From assembly GCF_047948215.1 (NCBI RefSeq), contig NC_134463.1:51776701-51840700 (forward strand): a stretch of 64,000 nt of DNA, read 5' to 3'. The position numbers and the translations under genes were made by a program. The notes under the pieces were generated by a model, which was given only the letters and a program-made list of their open reading frames with translations, searched no databases and had not been told where the DNA came from. This document shows, one piece after another, positions 45,310-56,477 of this stretch. Numbering within the stretch: the stretch's first letter is position 1; each line of letters begins with the position of its first letter. This DNA comes from Lycorma delicatula. Lineage: Eukaryota; Arthropoda; Insecta; Hemiptera; Fulgoridae.

Positions 45310-46165
45310 AGATTCGAACTAGCCGAGTTAGGCCGAGCACAGGAGAATAGTCTGCTGGGTAGTGAATAAATCTGATCTTTTAGGCACAGTTGAAAATATC
45401 ATTCGGGTAAAGTCGGAGTAGCCGAGTTTAGCCGAGTGAGGTAGAAACAGTTCGCTGGTTAGTGTATTTTTTTAACCTGATGGACCACCATCAGGTATTG
45501 TTTCACAGGATGAGATGGATGACAATGTTGCGTGTGAAAATGCCATGCCTGACTGGGATTCAAACCCGGAACCTCCGGATGAAAGGCCGAAACGCTACCA
45601 CTTGCTGGGCTGGTTGGTGAGGCTGATTAGTGATTAAGTATGATCAGTAAGGAGTCGTGTTTGTCCGAGCAAGAGTAAAATATTCAGTTGTGCGTGGCTT
45701 CCGTGCTTGACTGCTTCGTTTTACGTTAAATACATTTATAACTGTTTTTCGGTGTACGTGTAATTATTTGTGTAACTACTATACCTACCTCTCATTGTAT
45801 GCGTTAAGTTCATTATCCTTCTAATACTGAAAAATATTATTGAAGAGTAATTAAGTCATTGTGAATGTAAGTAGATTTATGTATTTCTCATGTATATTGA
45901 GTGTGACAGTATAATTTTTCAAAGCATATTTTACATTAGATATATATATATATATATATTACTACACCATCTTTCAGGGTATAAGTTTAGTACATTATCG
46001 TTCTAATACTGAAAAATAATATTGTAGTTATAGCATTCAGTCATTGTAACTCTAGCATATTTGCTATAGTTCTGGCTATTATACTGTACCTTAAATTATT
46101 CAGTCTAAAGCATTTTTGCTATAGTTTTAACTATTAAACTGTACCTTAAAATGTTCTGCTGAACA
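45310..46165 (+). repeat. Block of nested tandem repeats, interrupted by SINE1
   Basis: Three layers. First, about 99-bp units beginning AGCCGAGTTAGGCCGAGCAC (45321) and AGCCGAGTTTAGCCGAGTGA (45420), with further partial GCTGRTTAGTGATTAAGT text after the SINE. Second, about 180-bp spaced copies with TTCTAATACTGAAAAAT (near 45819 and 46000). Third, about 50-bp copies with TTTGCTATAGTT and CTGTACCTTAAA (46068 and 46117). The whole block looks like a regulatory repeat region such as a TE UTR or satellite; its owner is not identified. Confidence 0.65.
45474..45603 (-). mobile_element. SINE1-A inside the tandem-repeat block
   Basis: Minus-strand AGTGGTAGCGTTTCGGCCTT, B box GGTTTGAATCC, CACACGCAACATTG, TCATCCTGTGAAACAATACC, TGATGG. 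Flanks GCTGGTTAGTG (45454) and GCTGGTTGGTG (45609) are a probable target duplication with one mismatch. Confidence 0.8.
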
Positions 46166-47483
46166 CATGTATTTTGTATACAAATTAATTTATGTCTTTC
46201 TCATTCATAAACACGTGGTATGATAGAAAAATATTCTAAGCATACTTTTCATTATGCAAATAGCTAATTTCGTGCATTCCATATATAATAAAAATTATGT
46301 GGTTATACTACATACTATTTTATGTAGTAATATTAAAAATATACTATTTTTAATATTTTAATATTAAATAAAAGATAACTAATTAATAATTATTAATCAA
46401 ATTAATCAATAATTAAATAAATATTGAATATATAAGTTTAGCTATAAAAGTTTTCACTTCGTACTTGCTGTCTTAAGCACAAACAATAATTTTTTAATAA
46501 ATTATATCAAAAGATATGATAAAAATCTATTGTTTTCGTCGGCTAAATTAACTATGAGAAAAATAATACATAAGTAAACCATTCATTAACAAAATCTAGT
46601 ACATATATTTATGAAACCACCAAAATATTTATTTAAAAAAATCGTGTTCCTGACAATAGACTTTTTAAACGTGCAAAAATTGTCTTATTTTCTTATCGTT
46701 TTACGTTGAAAAATTTGGTTTTTAATTTACACACGCAGTTCATTCCGTAGATGATTTACTAAGGCCCGCTTGTTCTGTATTAGCTTTCTTATCAGTAATA
46801 CCAGTATTTATTTCTAAAGTTTATTATTAATACAGTTTGGTTTTGAAGGGGTTTTTACTTTTTGGTTTTTACTCTAATTATATTAGAGTAAATTTATTTT
46901 TTTGTTTCATGTGTGCAGAGAACTTATTAATTTTATTTCTCCTGTTATTTTTTTTTTTTTTTATGACTACACTATTTCTTCTCTTACGTAATAGTCGGCA
47001 AATAGAAATACGAGTTTTTTCCAGACATTATACAAGTAATATCAATAATAAATTCCAGATTGGATAATGAAAGAAATCTCAGATAGATACCGTAATCTTG
47101 TATTATAAATTGTAAAAAAAAAAACGCATTATTAATAAATTAAGTCGGTTTTTAATTATATTAATTAAATAACAAACCGGGTGTATTTTATAGCTAAAAA
47201 AAACATAAAATAATTTTTTTAATGTTTTTTTTTATTTCCTAGTACCGTAACCGAAAAAAAATTAATTTTAATATATTTAAATGACATATGTAAAAAAATG
47301 TGTATACCATTATAATTATTAAATCCCAACTTTTATATTATTATTTGGAAAATGATAGTCATTAATTACAATTGTTTCTTCATCCTTTACTGTAATCAAA
47401 TGACTTTTGCATATGAGATATAAAACTTAGGAATTGTATTTATAAGAAAAATTATCATAATCATAATTTTATTTTTCGACTAA
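46166..47483. other. AT-rich DNA, nothing recognised
   Basis: The 76-codon frame at 46837-47067 is Leu/Phe-rich low complexity and not supported. Confidence 0.4.
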
Positions 47484-47912
47484 GGTAAGTCGAAAAATGT
47501 TCCACCAGCACATCCTCGGACCTCCTGTTTCTCTTCTTCTCAGAGTAATAATAGACGTTCTTACGTACGGATTTGATACTAGCTCTTGGATACCGGTGTT
47601 CTTTGGTGGTGTTTTACTTTTTTTAACTTCTGGGACCGCGTTAGGTATTGCTTCAGAGGATGAGATGGATGATTTGTAGCGTGTGACATGTCTGACCAGG
47701 ATTCAAACCCGGGACCTCCGGATGAAAGGCTGAGACACTATCACTAACGCCACGGAGGCCGGCATTCTTTGGTGGTCGGATTTAATTAACCACACATCTC
47801 AGGAATGCTGACATACCTGAGACTTTACAAGACTACACTTCATTTACATTCACACATATCATCCTCTGAAGTAATACCTTACGGTAGTTCCGGAGGCTAA
47901 AACAAACATGAG
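47484..47912 (+). mobile_element. SINE2 interrupted by SINE1
   Basis: The SINE2 body runs ACGGATTTGATACTAGCTCT, ACCGGTGTTCTTTGGTGGT to 47610, is broken by SINE1, and resumes at 47765 (TTCTTTGGTGGTCGGATTTA, CACATCTCAGGAATG, CAAGACTACACTTCATTTAC, ATCCTCTGAAGTAATACCTT, CGGAGGCTAAA). The head region 47484-47563 is degraded. Confidence 0.85.
47611..47764 (-). mobile_element. SINE1-A, complete, with 12-bp target duplication
   Basis: Both flanks are TTCTTTGGTGGT (47599-47610 and 47765-47776), identical. Read on the minus strand it begins GCCGGCCTCCGTGGCGTTAG, continues through B box GGTTTGAATCC and CACACGCTACAAATCATCCA, and ends in the shared tail TCATCCTCTGAAGCAATACC-TAACGCGGTCCCAGAAGTT and an A-rich end. 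It fixes the SINE1-A ends at about 154 bp. Confidence 0.92.
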
Positions 47913-48109
47913 GTACCTTATCATTGAACATTCTTTTCAAATAATTCACTTATTTTTTTCTATTTTATATGCGACAATTCTGTTGTGAATAAATATTAAA
48001 TTCAAATTACTTTGAACTATTTAGTTCTCAAAATCATATAATAGCAGTAAAACAAACACCCTCTTTTAAAGTTTTACTGATCCTTTGCTCTTGATTTATT
48101 TCTTAGATG

Positions 48110-48660
48110 CCGCCTCTTTATTTTGATGTATTCAAATGACTGCAACCTAACTAATTAAAATAGATTGCTTTTTTTCGAGGACTTCATTATAATATAAAAT
48201 TTTTGATCTTATAGGATCCTTGCATTTATATCAATTGTTTTTAAAGATAAGTTATAGTAAAATCTTTAGCCATTTTATTAAACTTTAATAGACTAATTTG
48301 TAAACCACCCGTGTTTAAAACAGTCGTATCGTCTGCAAAAATTAAAATGTTCATACATATTTCTGATCAGCATAGTAAATAATAATTATCTCTTCTACTG
48401 GTGAAACAAAATGTAAATTAAATAATGTGGATTACCAAGGACATCCTTATCTAACTCCAAAATTAGTATTTAGAAAATAATTTTCAGCAATCATTCTAAT
48501 AGTAATACCGATGTGCTGACTTTTAAGAACTTTAAATTGATGTACAAAGAAACTCCTTTACTCTTAAGAATTTTGCAGAATATCTTTCTTTTAAAACGGT
48601 CAAATGCTTTTTTCTAAATCAAGAAACATAATATGTTTCTAGATAAATTTCTTTTCTCTT
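48110..48660 (-). pseudogene. LINE reverse transcriptase relic with FADD box
   Basis: Minus-strand fragments in order: FLDLEK, then FDRFKRK after a one-base shift (motif A, about 48590-48626), SKGVSLYINLKFLK, VR-stop-GCPW (the VRQGCPLSP position), STLFNLHFVSPVEEI, then ILIFADDTTVLNTGGLQISL (48290-48345; the two Asp codons are 48328-48333), FNKMAKDFTITYL. This is the palm of a non-LTR reverse transcriptase with its FADD motif intact but many frameshifts around it. The short A-C spacing is typical of LINEs. Clade not determined. Confidence 0.75.
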
Positions 48661-49011
48661 TTCAATGATATATTATACAGTAACAAGAGATAAAGATTAA
48701 ACATTAAAAAAACAACTGCCGAAAAAAAAATTGCTCTTTAATATAGAATAATTACTAACAGAATAATTAAAGAGCTTGCAGATGTGAAGTTTGTAAATAG
48801 CATAACTTTTTTTCAATTTTATTAGATACTTAATTTTACATATATATGTATTCGTATATACATAAAACCTATGACACTCCCGGTAACCTAAGGATTCCAA
48901 CACGAGATTATACATCTAAATCGGTTCAGCCACTGAGCTGTTGCGGTGTTTCAAACATAGATACACTGCTTTATGGGGGAGTCGTATAAAAATGTTATCT
49001 GTACCAAGCAA
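48661..49011. other. AT-rich DNA, nothing recognised
   Basis: The 72-codon minus frame at 48697-48915 has no recognised product. Confidence 0.35.
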
Positions 49012-49285
49012 TGATAGCAAGGAATTATGAAGCGTAATGTATACTTTTTGTTTGATTAAAATTTAATAAATTAGGTTGATTTCAATTTAATTTTTAGTTT
49101 TGTTCTATTTGGTTTACTCAGGAAAACTTCTCTTCAAATTGGGAAAATATAATGTTTTGTATAAAAATTATGTCAGCTCAAACGCTAGACGTTTTTTTAA
49201 TTAGCAAAGCTATAATATTTTTTTTTTTGTAACGTGTTTTAAGTGATATATATATATATATGTGTGTATGTGTGTATATGTGTAT

Positions 49286-49326
<41 letters not shown>

Positions 49327-49375
49327 ACAGTAATATAAATATAAACTACAGTAGTGAAATGACATCTGATTTTAG
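49012..49375 (+). repeat. Repeat A/B, order A then B, with TA/TG tract
   Basis: A = GCAAGGAATTATGAAGCGTA to AAGTGATATATA; then a TA/TG microsatellite (49246-49322); then B = TTTTACAGTAATATAAATAT-AAACTACAGTAGT. Compare the opposite order at 29489-29790. Confidence 0.7.
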
Positions 49376-50849
49376 TAACGAATTTTGAGCCAGATAGAAT
49401 TTGTTTAATTTTGTGGTAATAAAATTTATTAAAATTATTTCTGTAACAATCCTACTTAAATTATTTAGAACACAATCTATTATTTTTTATATATTTTTTT
49501 AAGAGAATGGTTGATCTTGGAGATTTTAAGTACTCGAAACCAAAATGTTGTTATAGTCAATAAGGTATTACTATGATAATAATAATAAGAAGAAGAAAAA
49601 CGCTGCAGCACTTTTTTATTTTATGAAGGTTATATTCAAAAAGCCATTATTTTTCATTATGTTCTAATTTCAAAGTTAGCTGGAAATCTAGAACAGAATT
49701 TTTATATTGTTATTAGAGAAACAAATTATGGTAAAATTATTACATTTTTTGTTCCAAATACCATTTAGTATAAAGTTATAAAATAATTAAATGATATATA
49801 ATCTATTAGAGTTAATTACAAGGTTTAAAAAACTTTTGAAAACTACTCTTTCAAAACTTAAAAAAGTTTTCTCTCGAAAATTAAACTTCATTATTATTAT
49901 ATTCGTTTGTATTTTACCTTAAAATGATAAATAAGATTACCATGATTTTAGTAAATTAACAAATGTCAAGGTCACAAAAGTTTTATTTACTCAATAAAAT
50001 CTTTAATTGTATTGTTATTGAAAAATAAATCTTTTTGTACGTTATATACTGCGGATAAATAAATTTTTTATCAGAATTACTTGCTCATAATTTTACGAAC
50101 TCTGTATGTACTAATGGAAAAATAATATTCTAATATTTCGATTTAATATAAAAATCTTCTTTCTCTTACACATTTTTTTTTTGTTTCATTACTACTCTCT
50201 CTCGCTTTGGTTCTAGTAAAGTACTAATGTTGCCTTGGAAAATTACATTTTAAGGAGAACGCAGCAAACTGTAGTAAAAACATGATACTCAGTTTTCCAA
50301 TAAAACTGGAGGTCAAAATAATCTACGCCTTATCAGGAAATGTTTTTATATGAAATACACATAAAAAAATACATTATTTCCTAACATGGTAAAATTTAAC
50401 CAGATATACCTAAAAGGATTCATTTTTTTACCCCCTGATAAAATAATTTTACACTAAGTCATTAATCATAAATAATATAATTCTTTATGATTATATTATT
50501 TATTTATTGAGTAATCGATTATGGCTAATTACTTATTCACTAGTAATGAAAACGTGATTAAGCCTTATTAATCTTCTTTTCGTGAGAAGAATTTTATCAG
50601 CTGCATTATCTGTTATTATCGATTTAAGTATATAATCTAAGGTAAAATGAACTTAGTCTTTTACTAATGAATATCTAGTGTACTAATCCAGTACTTGTAT
50701 AATAGCTCATGATATCAATAGGAAAGTTTAATTGTTCCTCAGTCTGTTAAGTTACACATACAGTATTCTTAAGTATATAAGTAATAATCATTAATAATAA
50801 AATTAGTGTACAAAAAAATGCAATTGAACACATAATATTCACCTTCTAA
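49376..50849. other. AT-rich DNA, nothing recognised
   Basis: No feature supported. Confidence 0.4.
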
Positions 50850-50894
<45 letters not shown>

Positions 50895-51289
50895 GAATGT
50901 TTGTCTGTCACCAAAAAACTAATGGACCGATTTACGCGCGGGCAAAAGGGAAAAAGGGGAAAATGGAAAACGGTTAAAAGGTGGAAAGAGAAAAAGGGAA
51001 AACGGGAAAGGGTAAAAAGGAAACTTGGAGAGGAGTGAGGGAGAAGGGCGAAAGGGAGAAGTTGGAAAGGGAAAAGGGGAAGGAGAATAAGTGAAAGGTA
51101 AAAATTGTGAAGTTCAGTTTTTTAATTTTTTTATCAAATTTTCAATTGTATTCATTTAAACTCTCTCTCCCCCACTCACTCTCTCAATCACTCTCTTTCT
51201 TTCTCTCTCTCTCTATATATATATACAGAGAGAGAGAGAGGGATAGAAAGAGAGAGAGAGCAATAGCGAAGCACTGCCGGGTCTGCTAG
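50850..51289 (+). mobile_element. Non-autonomous Helitron, short form, both ends present
   Basis: Host A (50849), then TCTATATATA at the 5' end; 3' end with stem GCAAT-AGCGAAGC-ACTGC (one mismatch), spacer CGGGTCTG, CTAG (51286-51289), then host T. Between them: AAATGAATGTTTGTCTGTC, CCGATTTACGCGCGGGCAAA, a polypurine block (50945-51105), TTAATTTTTTTATCAAATTT-TCAATTG and a CT/TA/GA microsatellite. The frame of 60 codons over the microsatellite is an artefact. Compared with 24501-25212 it lacks about 240 internal bases. Confidence 0.85.
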
Positions 51290-52291
51290 TTTTATTATAT
51301 TTATCATCCAGCTTCATGGATCCCATGACTCCATGTTACAGGGTTATGCCATCGTTTTCTTACAATATTATTATTAAATAATCATTTAAAATGAAAGGAT
51401 TTAGTTAATCGGGAATAATTACAGCCGTTGGGTTACATTATAGATTGATTCAAAACAGAATGAATAAGCATATATAAAAAAAAATTATTTTTGTATTCAA
51501 ATTAGAATCAATGAAGCCGTTTCTAAAATTTTATTGTTATAAACGTGCTTCTCGAAGATAAAGAAAGAGTTTAAACACATTTCTTAAAATTTTCTTCATG
51601 TTCAGTAGGTTTTACTTATATAAAGTTTTTTTTTTCAAATTTGTTATGGGAAAATGTTTTATTGCCTACTCGCAATAGAAGGAAGTCATCATAGATCAAA
51701 TTAAAAAAAAAAAAATTTAACTTTTTTTGTAGTTTAAATTATTTATCTAAGACTTTTAAGGTACGGTTTTGGGACATATTTTAATCATTTTTTTACGTGA
51801 AAATCTATAGGAAACCATAAACATTTTTTTTGGAATTTTAGTTCGAAGAATTCGAGTAATTGCTTTTTTTTTACTCTTGGAACAGAAATGAAATTTTTCG
51901 TAAGCTATAATTTTTTTCGCAAGGTATAACTAGAAAACGACGTATTTTTTTACTTTTGTTATATATTTTTTTTATTTATTTATATTTGTAGAACTTAACC
52001 TAACATTCTTTCCGTTTCTATTGAGAAAACCAGTGTATATATCAATTAATATTATTTATTAACTAAATATACGTAAAATACAGTATAACGTAATAAATTC
52101 TATAACATGTTATTTAAGCCAAACTAGTGTAAAGTTAAAACTTTAAGGACAAATAAAATAACAGGATTAATAGTTTTCAATTATATAGATGCTGTCTGTA
52201 TTTGTAAAAAAAAAAACCCTTAATATGGAAGAATAATAAAAAATATATACTCGCTTTTGTGTAATATTATTATATGTATACCATAAGGTAA

Positions 52292-52327
<36 letters not shown>

Positions 52328-52884
52328 TGTAAGGTATAGTTGAATAAAAGAGATTGGGAATGACACGCACTAACCTCTCTACAAACATCACCCGGAAATC
52401 GCCATGGAAATAAAATTTAACATAAATTTCCTTTTCAAACAAAATAACTCGGTTTATGAATTAAAACCAAGAGTTGCCGTGAGATATTAATGTAGATATC
52501 CTTCACAAGAAAAAAAAAAAAAATTATAAGAGGCTGTTACCGACAAAATTGCAAAAACAAGGAAAATTTTTTTACAAGCTATAACTCGAAAATAAAATGA
52601 TTCCGCACTAAGGATTATATGAACATTTTTCTTTAGTTTTACTTGCAAAATATGTCCTGTCATCAAAGTCTATTTTTGTTTTTGATGATCGTAATTATTT
52701 AAAAAATCTGATAACAAAGTTGGAATACTTTACTGGCGTTAGTTGTTTATTCTTATATAATGGAAAAATAATTATACACGGAAAAAGCTACTTAAGATTT
52801 TTTTTAGGGGTTGGGGTTAATTTATGATGAGGGTTTGTAGTAAAAATAATCATTATATATTTAAATAAACAAAAAAAATTGGTA
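51290..52884. other. AT-rich DNA with TA tract
   Basis: TA microsatellite 52293-52326. Patches around 51840-51960 and 52540-52640 (AGCTATAACTCGAAAATAAA) look like old repeat DNA but are not assigned. Confidence 0.4.
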
Positions 52885-53100
52885 TTCTTTATTTTTCTTG
52901 CTCCCCCACCATCCTGACCCCTGTAGGGGAAGACACCCTCGGCAACCCACCCCGTTCCGAGCTCTTATGGACTTTACCGGAGGTCACCTTCGAAACTTCG
53001 GCTTTTGACATATTCCAGTCCGCCTCGGGCAGGATGCCTCCGATGCGAATGCCACGAGTGATAATTCCCATCGATGTACTATTAGTTAATGAACTCAAAA
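52885..53100 (-). mobile_element. GC-rich island, possible truncated LINE
   Basis: Sharply GC-richer than both flanks. A 69-codon minus frame reads MGIITRGIRIGGILPEADWN, then SKAEVSKVTSGKVHKSSERG. It ends GGGGGAGCAAGAAAAATAAA, an A-rich 3' end on the minus strand. I recall no family. The composition contrast and A-rich end suggest a 5'-truncated retroelement piece. It could also be a gene fragment. Confidence 0.35.
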
Positions 53101-53910
53101 CAAAACACGTTACCGAGTCTTAAGCAAGCCAACTTCATCTTCCAACATTTCTTTTCTACGTGTAATATGTTAAATGGAATTAAAAAAAAAAAAATGTACA
53201 GCCAATAAAAATATACCTAAAATTTCTTTTAGCGGATGGAGTAAATTATGATGAAACTTTATTGTAATATTACTGTTAAAAATGTATTATTTAAACATTT
53301 AATATTTTCAAACGTTTAAATGAACCAAAAAAATGTTTTGATAATTATTTTTAAAATCTATATTTTTAAACTTTGATCTGCTCCTCCACCTCTAATGTTG
53401 TCTCTAAAGTTCTTGTTTGGGTCACTTGCACTACTACTATGCCGAGGAAGGAATTTTAAAAAATTCGGTTAAAAAATATACATTAAATAAAAAAATACCA
53501 TTTTTTTAGATTTTCGTGGAAGGGAAAATTTTGGGGCATAATTTTTTTCTTAAACGGCAAAATAATCATGGAAGTATATACTGAGCTTAATATAAACTGG
53601 GGTTTTGTTTGAAAAAGTTTGAGAAGATCGATTCCCAATAAAAACTTTCTATCCCCTTGGATATATTAAACCCAAAATTTCACCAACAAATATTTCACTA
53701 GTATAGACAAAATTTCATCAAAATCGGTTTATCCAATCAAATGTAATTAAGCTTCAAATATGCCATCATACGTGTAACATGTAGGTAAGTTCGTTACCCA
53801 TGCCGAGAAAAATGCAAAAAACTCATGCCCCGTTTTTGAACTAATTCCCATACATTTCTCACAGCATAGTTCTAGAGGTATGATGTCAAAATAATTACTA
53901 ATGTATTTAT
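53101..53910. other. AT-rich DNA, nothing recognised
   Basis: Likely old repeat sequence (TTCATCAAAATCGGTTTATC) but no second copy found in the window. Confidence 0.3.
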
Positions 53911-54575
53911 TACCTTCTTGTACGAAATAAAGGAAGTATTGTGATCGCGAAAAATTTCGGTTTTCAGACTTCAACGGAAATATTAATTTCTACTAGTTCG
54001 GCTGTACGTACGTATATATCTCGCATAACTGATAAACGATTAGCCGTAGGATTTTGAAATTTTGAATTTAGGACTGTTGTAACATCTTGTTGTGCACCTC
54101 CCGTTTTGATTGGATTCGATTAAACCAAAAGTGCCCAAAACAGTCCAAAGTCAAAAAAATTTGGATTTTGAACTTTTTCTTAACTGCAGTAATAAACCCT
54201 CATTGAGGACTTTATAACGATATATCACAAGCGCTACTTAATTTCATTGATTCCAGAAATACAGCTAAATAAAAGTTTAATTAATGTCATATTTGGATCA
54301 TACAAGGGGAAGGCACACCGGTTCGAATCCGTCTTTATCTCCTTTTTTTTTAATTTAAATATATTGATTTATTCAAAATTAATTATTAATCTCTGATTAC
54401 AAAAAAAAATTACAATAAATATTAATTCAATAATAACAACAACAAAAAAATGAAATAATATCAGAAGTTATTAATGAAATAAAATTTTATGTTCTTTTCA
54501 TTTTAAAAAATTGTGTATATGTAGTTTATTAGGTGTAGAAGGAAGTCATGTGGTGTCCACGTCAGATTTTTTATT
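53911..54575 (+). repeat. Repeat C2, copy 2, with B-box-like motif
   Basis: Colinear with 35936-36590. It contains AAGGGGAAGGCACACCGGTT-CGAATCC: a perfect pol III B box GGTTCGAATCC at 54320-54330, absent from copy 1 by a 22-bp gap. The 5' end GTACGAAATAAAGGAAGTAT resembles that of repeat C1 (GGGAAAGTATTGTAATCGG). Confidence 0.75.
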
Positions 54576-56244
54576 GACGTATTTTAATAAGAGAGTTTTA
54601 AAAATATATATCTATATTTCAGATTACATACATTAATCTGATCCTAAGAAATATTATAAAATATATGATAGTCATAAATATTGTTTTCTAAAATTGACAA
54701 CATCCAATTTCTCAAAAATAATTCATTCAATTTTGATGGAGTTTTAATACTTTATATTTTTATTTATGAACAAGTAACATATTTTATCTACAGAATATTA
54801 TTGCAAAGATATCGAAAACTGTTCATTCAATTTCTAAAAAATAAAAAAATACTTCAATGAAATTCAGTATATAAAACTTCTAATTCTAATTATGAAGTAC
54901 CATTTAAACTAAGTATTTTTTTTTTGTAATCTTTAGAATTTTTTAATAAAAATATAATATCAGATTTGGAATGGAATGGAATGCAAAGTTGGCAGGAGTT
55001 TATTACTCCCTACTTTATCGCAGAACCTGGACAGAGTCCCTTGCTGCTGGATCATTCTAATCGGGCTTGTTTTTTTAAAAGAGTTAATTTTAAATAGCGG
55101 GTCTAATTTTTTCAAGTTTTGTGTTATTTTAGTGAATTTAAGACGGATATCAGATTTGCTATATTATGTTCCGATCAAAATAAAACGTAATTGATTTTTA
55201 CTGATAAATTTAAACTTGAATATGTACTTCAATTTGTAAAGAGATTTCCGTGAAATAGATTTACATTTAAATATATAATCATTGACTCCAGAATATAAGC
55301 ATAATACACTTTGATCTGTAAATGATTATTAGTACAAAAAGATATAAAACTGACTGTAAAAATAATTACATGAATATTATTTGTTGTCAACATCAAACTT
55401 TGATATGATATATTTTTAGCAATGTACATCTGGTTATGACAAATGTCATCATCAAAGTAGATCTCGGGTAATAGATACACGGAAGAAAATCTATACATTA
55501 AAATTAAATGTACGAATATACTCTGGTTTTAATGAGTTTATTTTCCTAATTAATAAAATTTCTTATTTACTTGATCAACCCCCAGAATCTATTGATCTTG
55601 ACAACAAACCATCTTTTTGGCTGAAATGTTTGCTACTTCTCCTTCCTCTTCTATTAAATAATATACTTATACGATTTAAAAATAACTATGTATATTAAAT
55701 GAAATCTAAATTTTACCTTCTTCTTTCTATACTTACCTCTCTTTAATTAATCGCACCAGCAGCAGCTCTGGCAAAACTGTTCTAGTTTACTTTCTTTTTT
55801 TTAATATATATTACTATTAAGATGTACACCATCGAGTTTTTATTTGAAGAAGTGGTCGTTAAGAATGTAATTAACGATGAAGAGTAAATACTTCGATTAG
55901 TCCTTGTCAACACACCATTAATTAAAATATCTCTTAAACTAATTATTTCAAGAAGAATACATGGTTTCATTCAGCGATTTTATTTATTAATATATTTTTC
56001 AAATTGCTCTGAAGATGATGAAGACTCATCGAAATTGTTTAGTAATTTAATATGTTGGTTGAAATTGCGTGTATTATAAAAAAACTTATTAATTAAATTT
56101 AAGTACTTGATTATTTTTGAAATTTAATAACTTGAATAAATGTAAATCGATTATTAAGGCTCTGATGAGCGTTTGATAATTCACAAAAAAGAGACGAAGA
56201 GAATATGTGGAAGTTTAGTTGATAATTTAATGGTGTACGGATAT
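54576..56244. other. AT-rich DNA, nothing recognised
   Basis: Frames at 54976-55194, 55229-55498 and 55782-55970 have no recognised product. Confidence 0.4.
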
Positions 56245-56375
56245 TAGGATATGTAAGCCGAATGAGAAAAAAAAACTGTAACATAAAATTTTTAGGCCTT
56301 TGCATGTCTTTTGTGCTGGAATCTACGTACAAATTTTATGTTGCAGTTTTTTTCCCATTCGGCTTACATGTCCTA
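56245..56375. repeat. 45-bp inverted repeat (stem-loop 1)
   Basis: The left arm 56245-56291 and right arm 56331-56375 match over about 45 bp with only a few differences (shared ATGTAAGCCGAATG and AACATAAAATTT). The loop is 39 bases. Confidence 0.85.
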
Positions 56376-56422
56376 ATCAGACTATTAGTTCATTGTATCT
56401 ATTTATATGGAATCTTATAAAT

Positions 56423-56477
56423 ATGGAAATCTCCCACCATATTCGCCTAGTCTGCGAATATGGTGAGAGATTTCCAT
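56423..56477. repeat. 24-bp near-perfect stem-loop 2
   Basis: Arms 56423-56446 (ATGGAAATCTCCCACC...) and 56454-56477 pair with one mismatch around the 7-base loop CTAGTCT. Confidence 0.9.

Noticed and set aside
45310..46165. CRISPR-like array
   Set aside because: Repeats are diverged, of several lengths and without regular unique spacers; the genome is eukaryotic.
55725..55760. Consensus splice donor AG-GTAAGTAT on the minus strand
   Set aside because: Isolated: no matching acceptor or coding exon; expected by chance in 64 kb.
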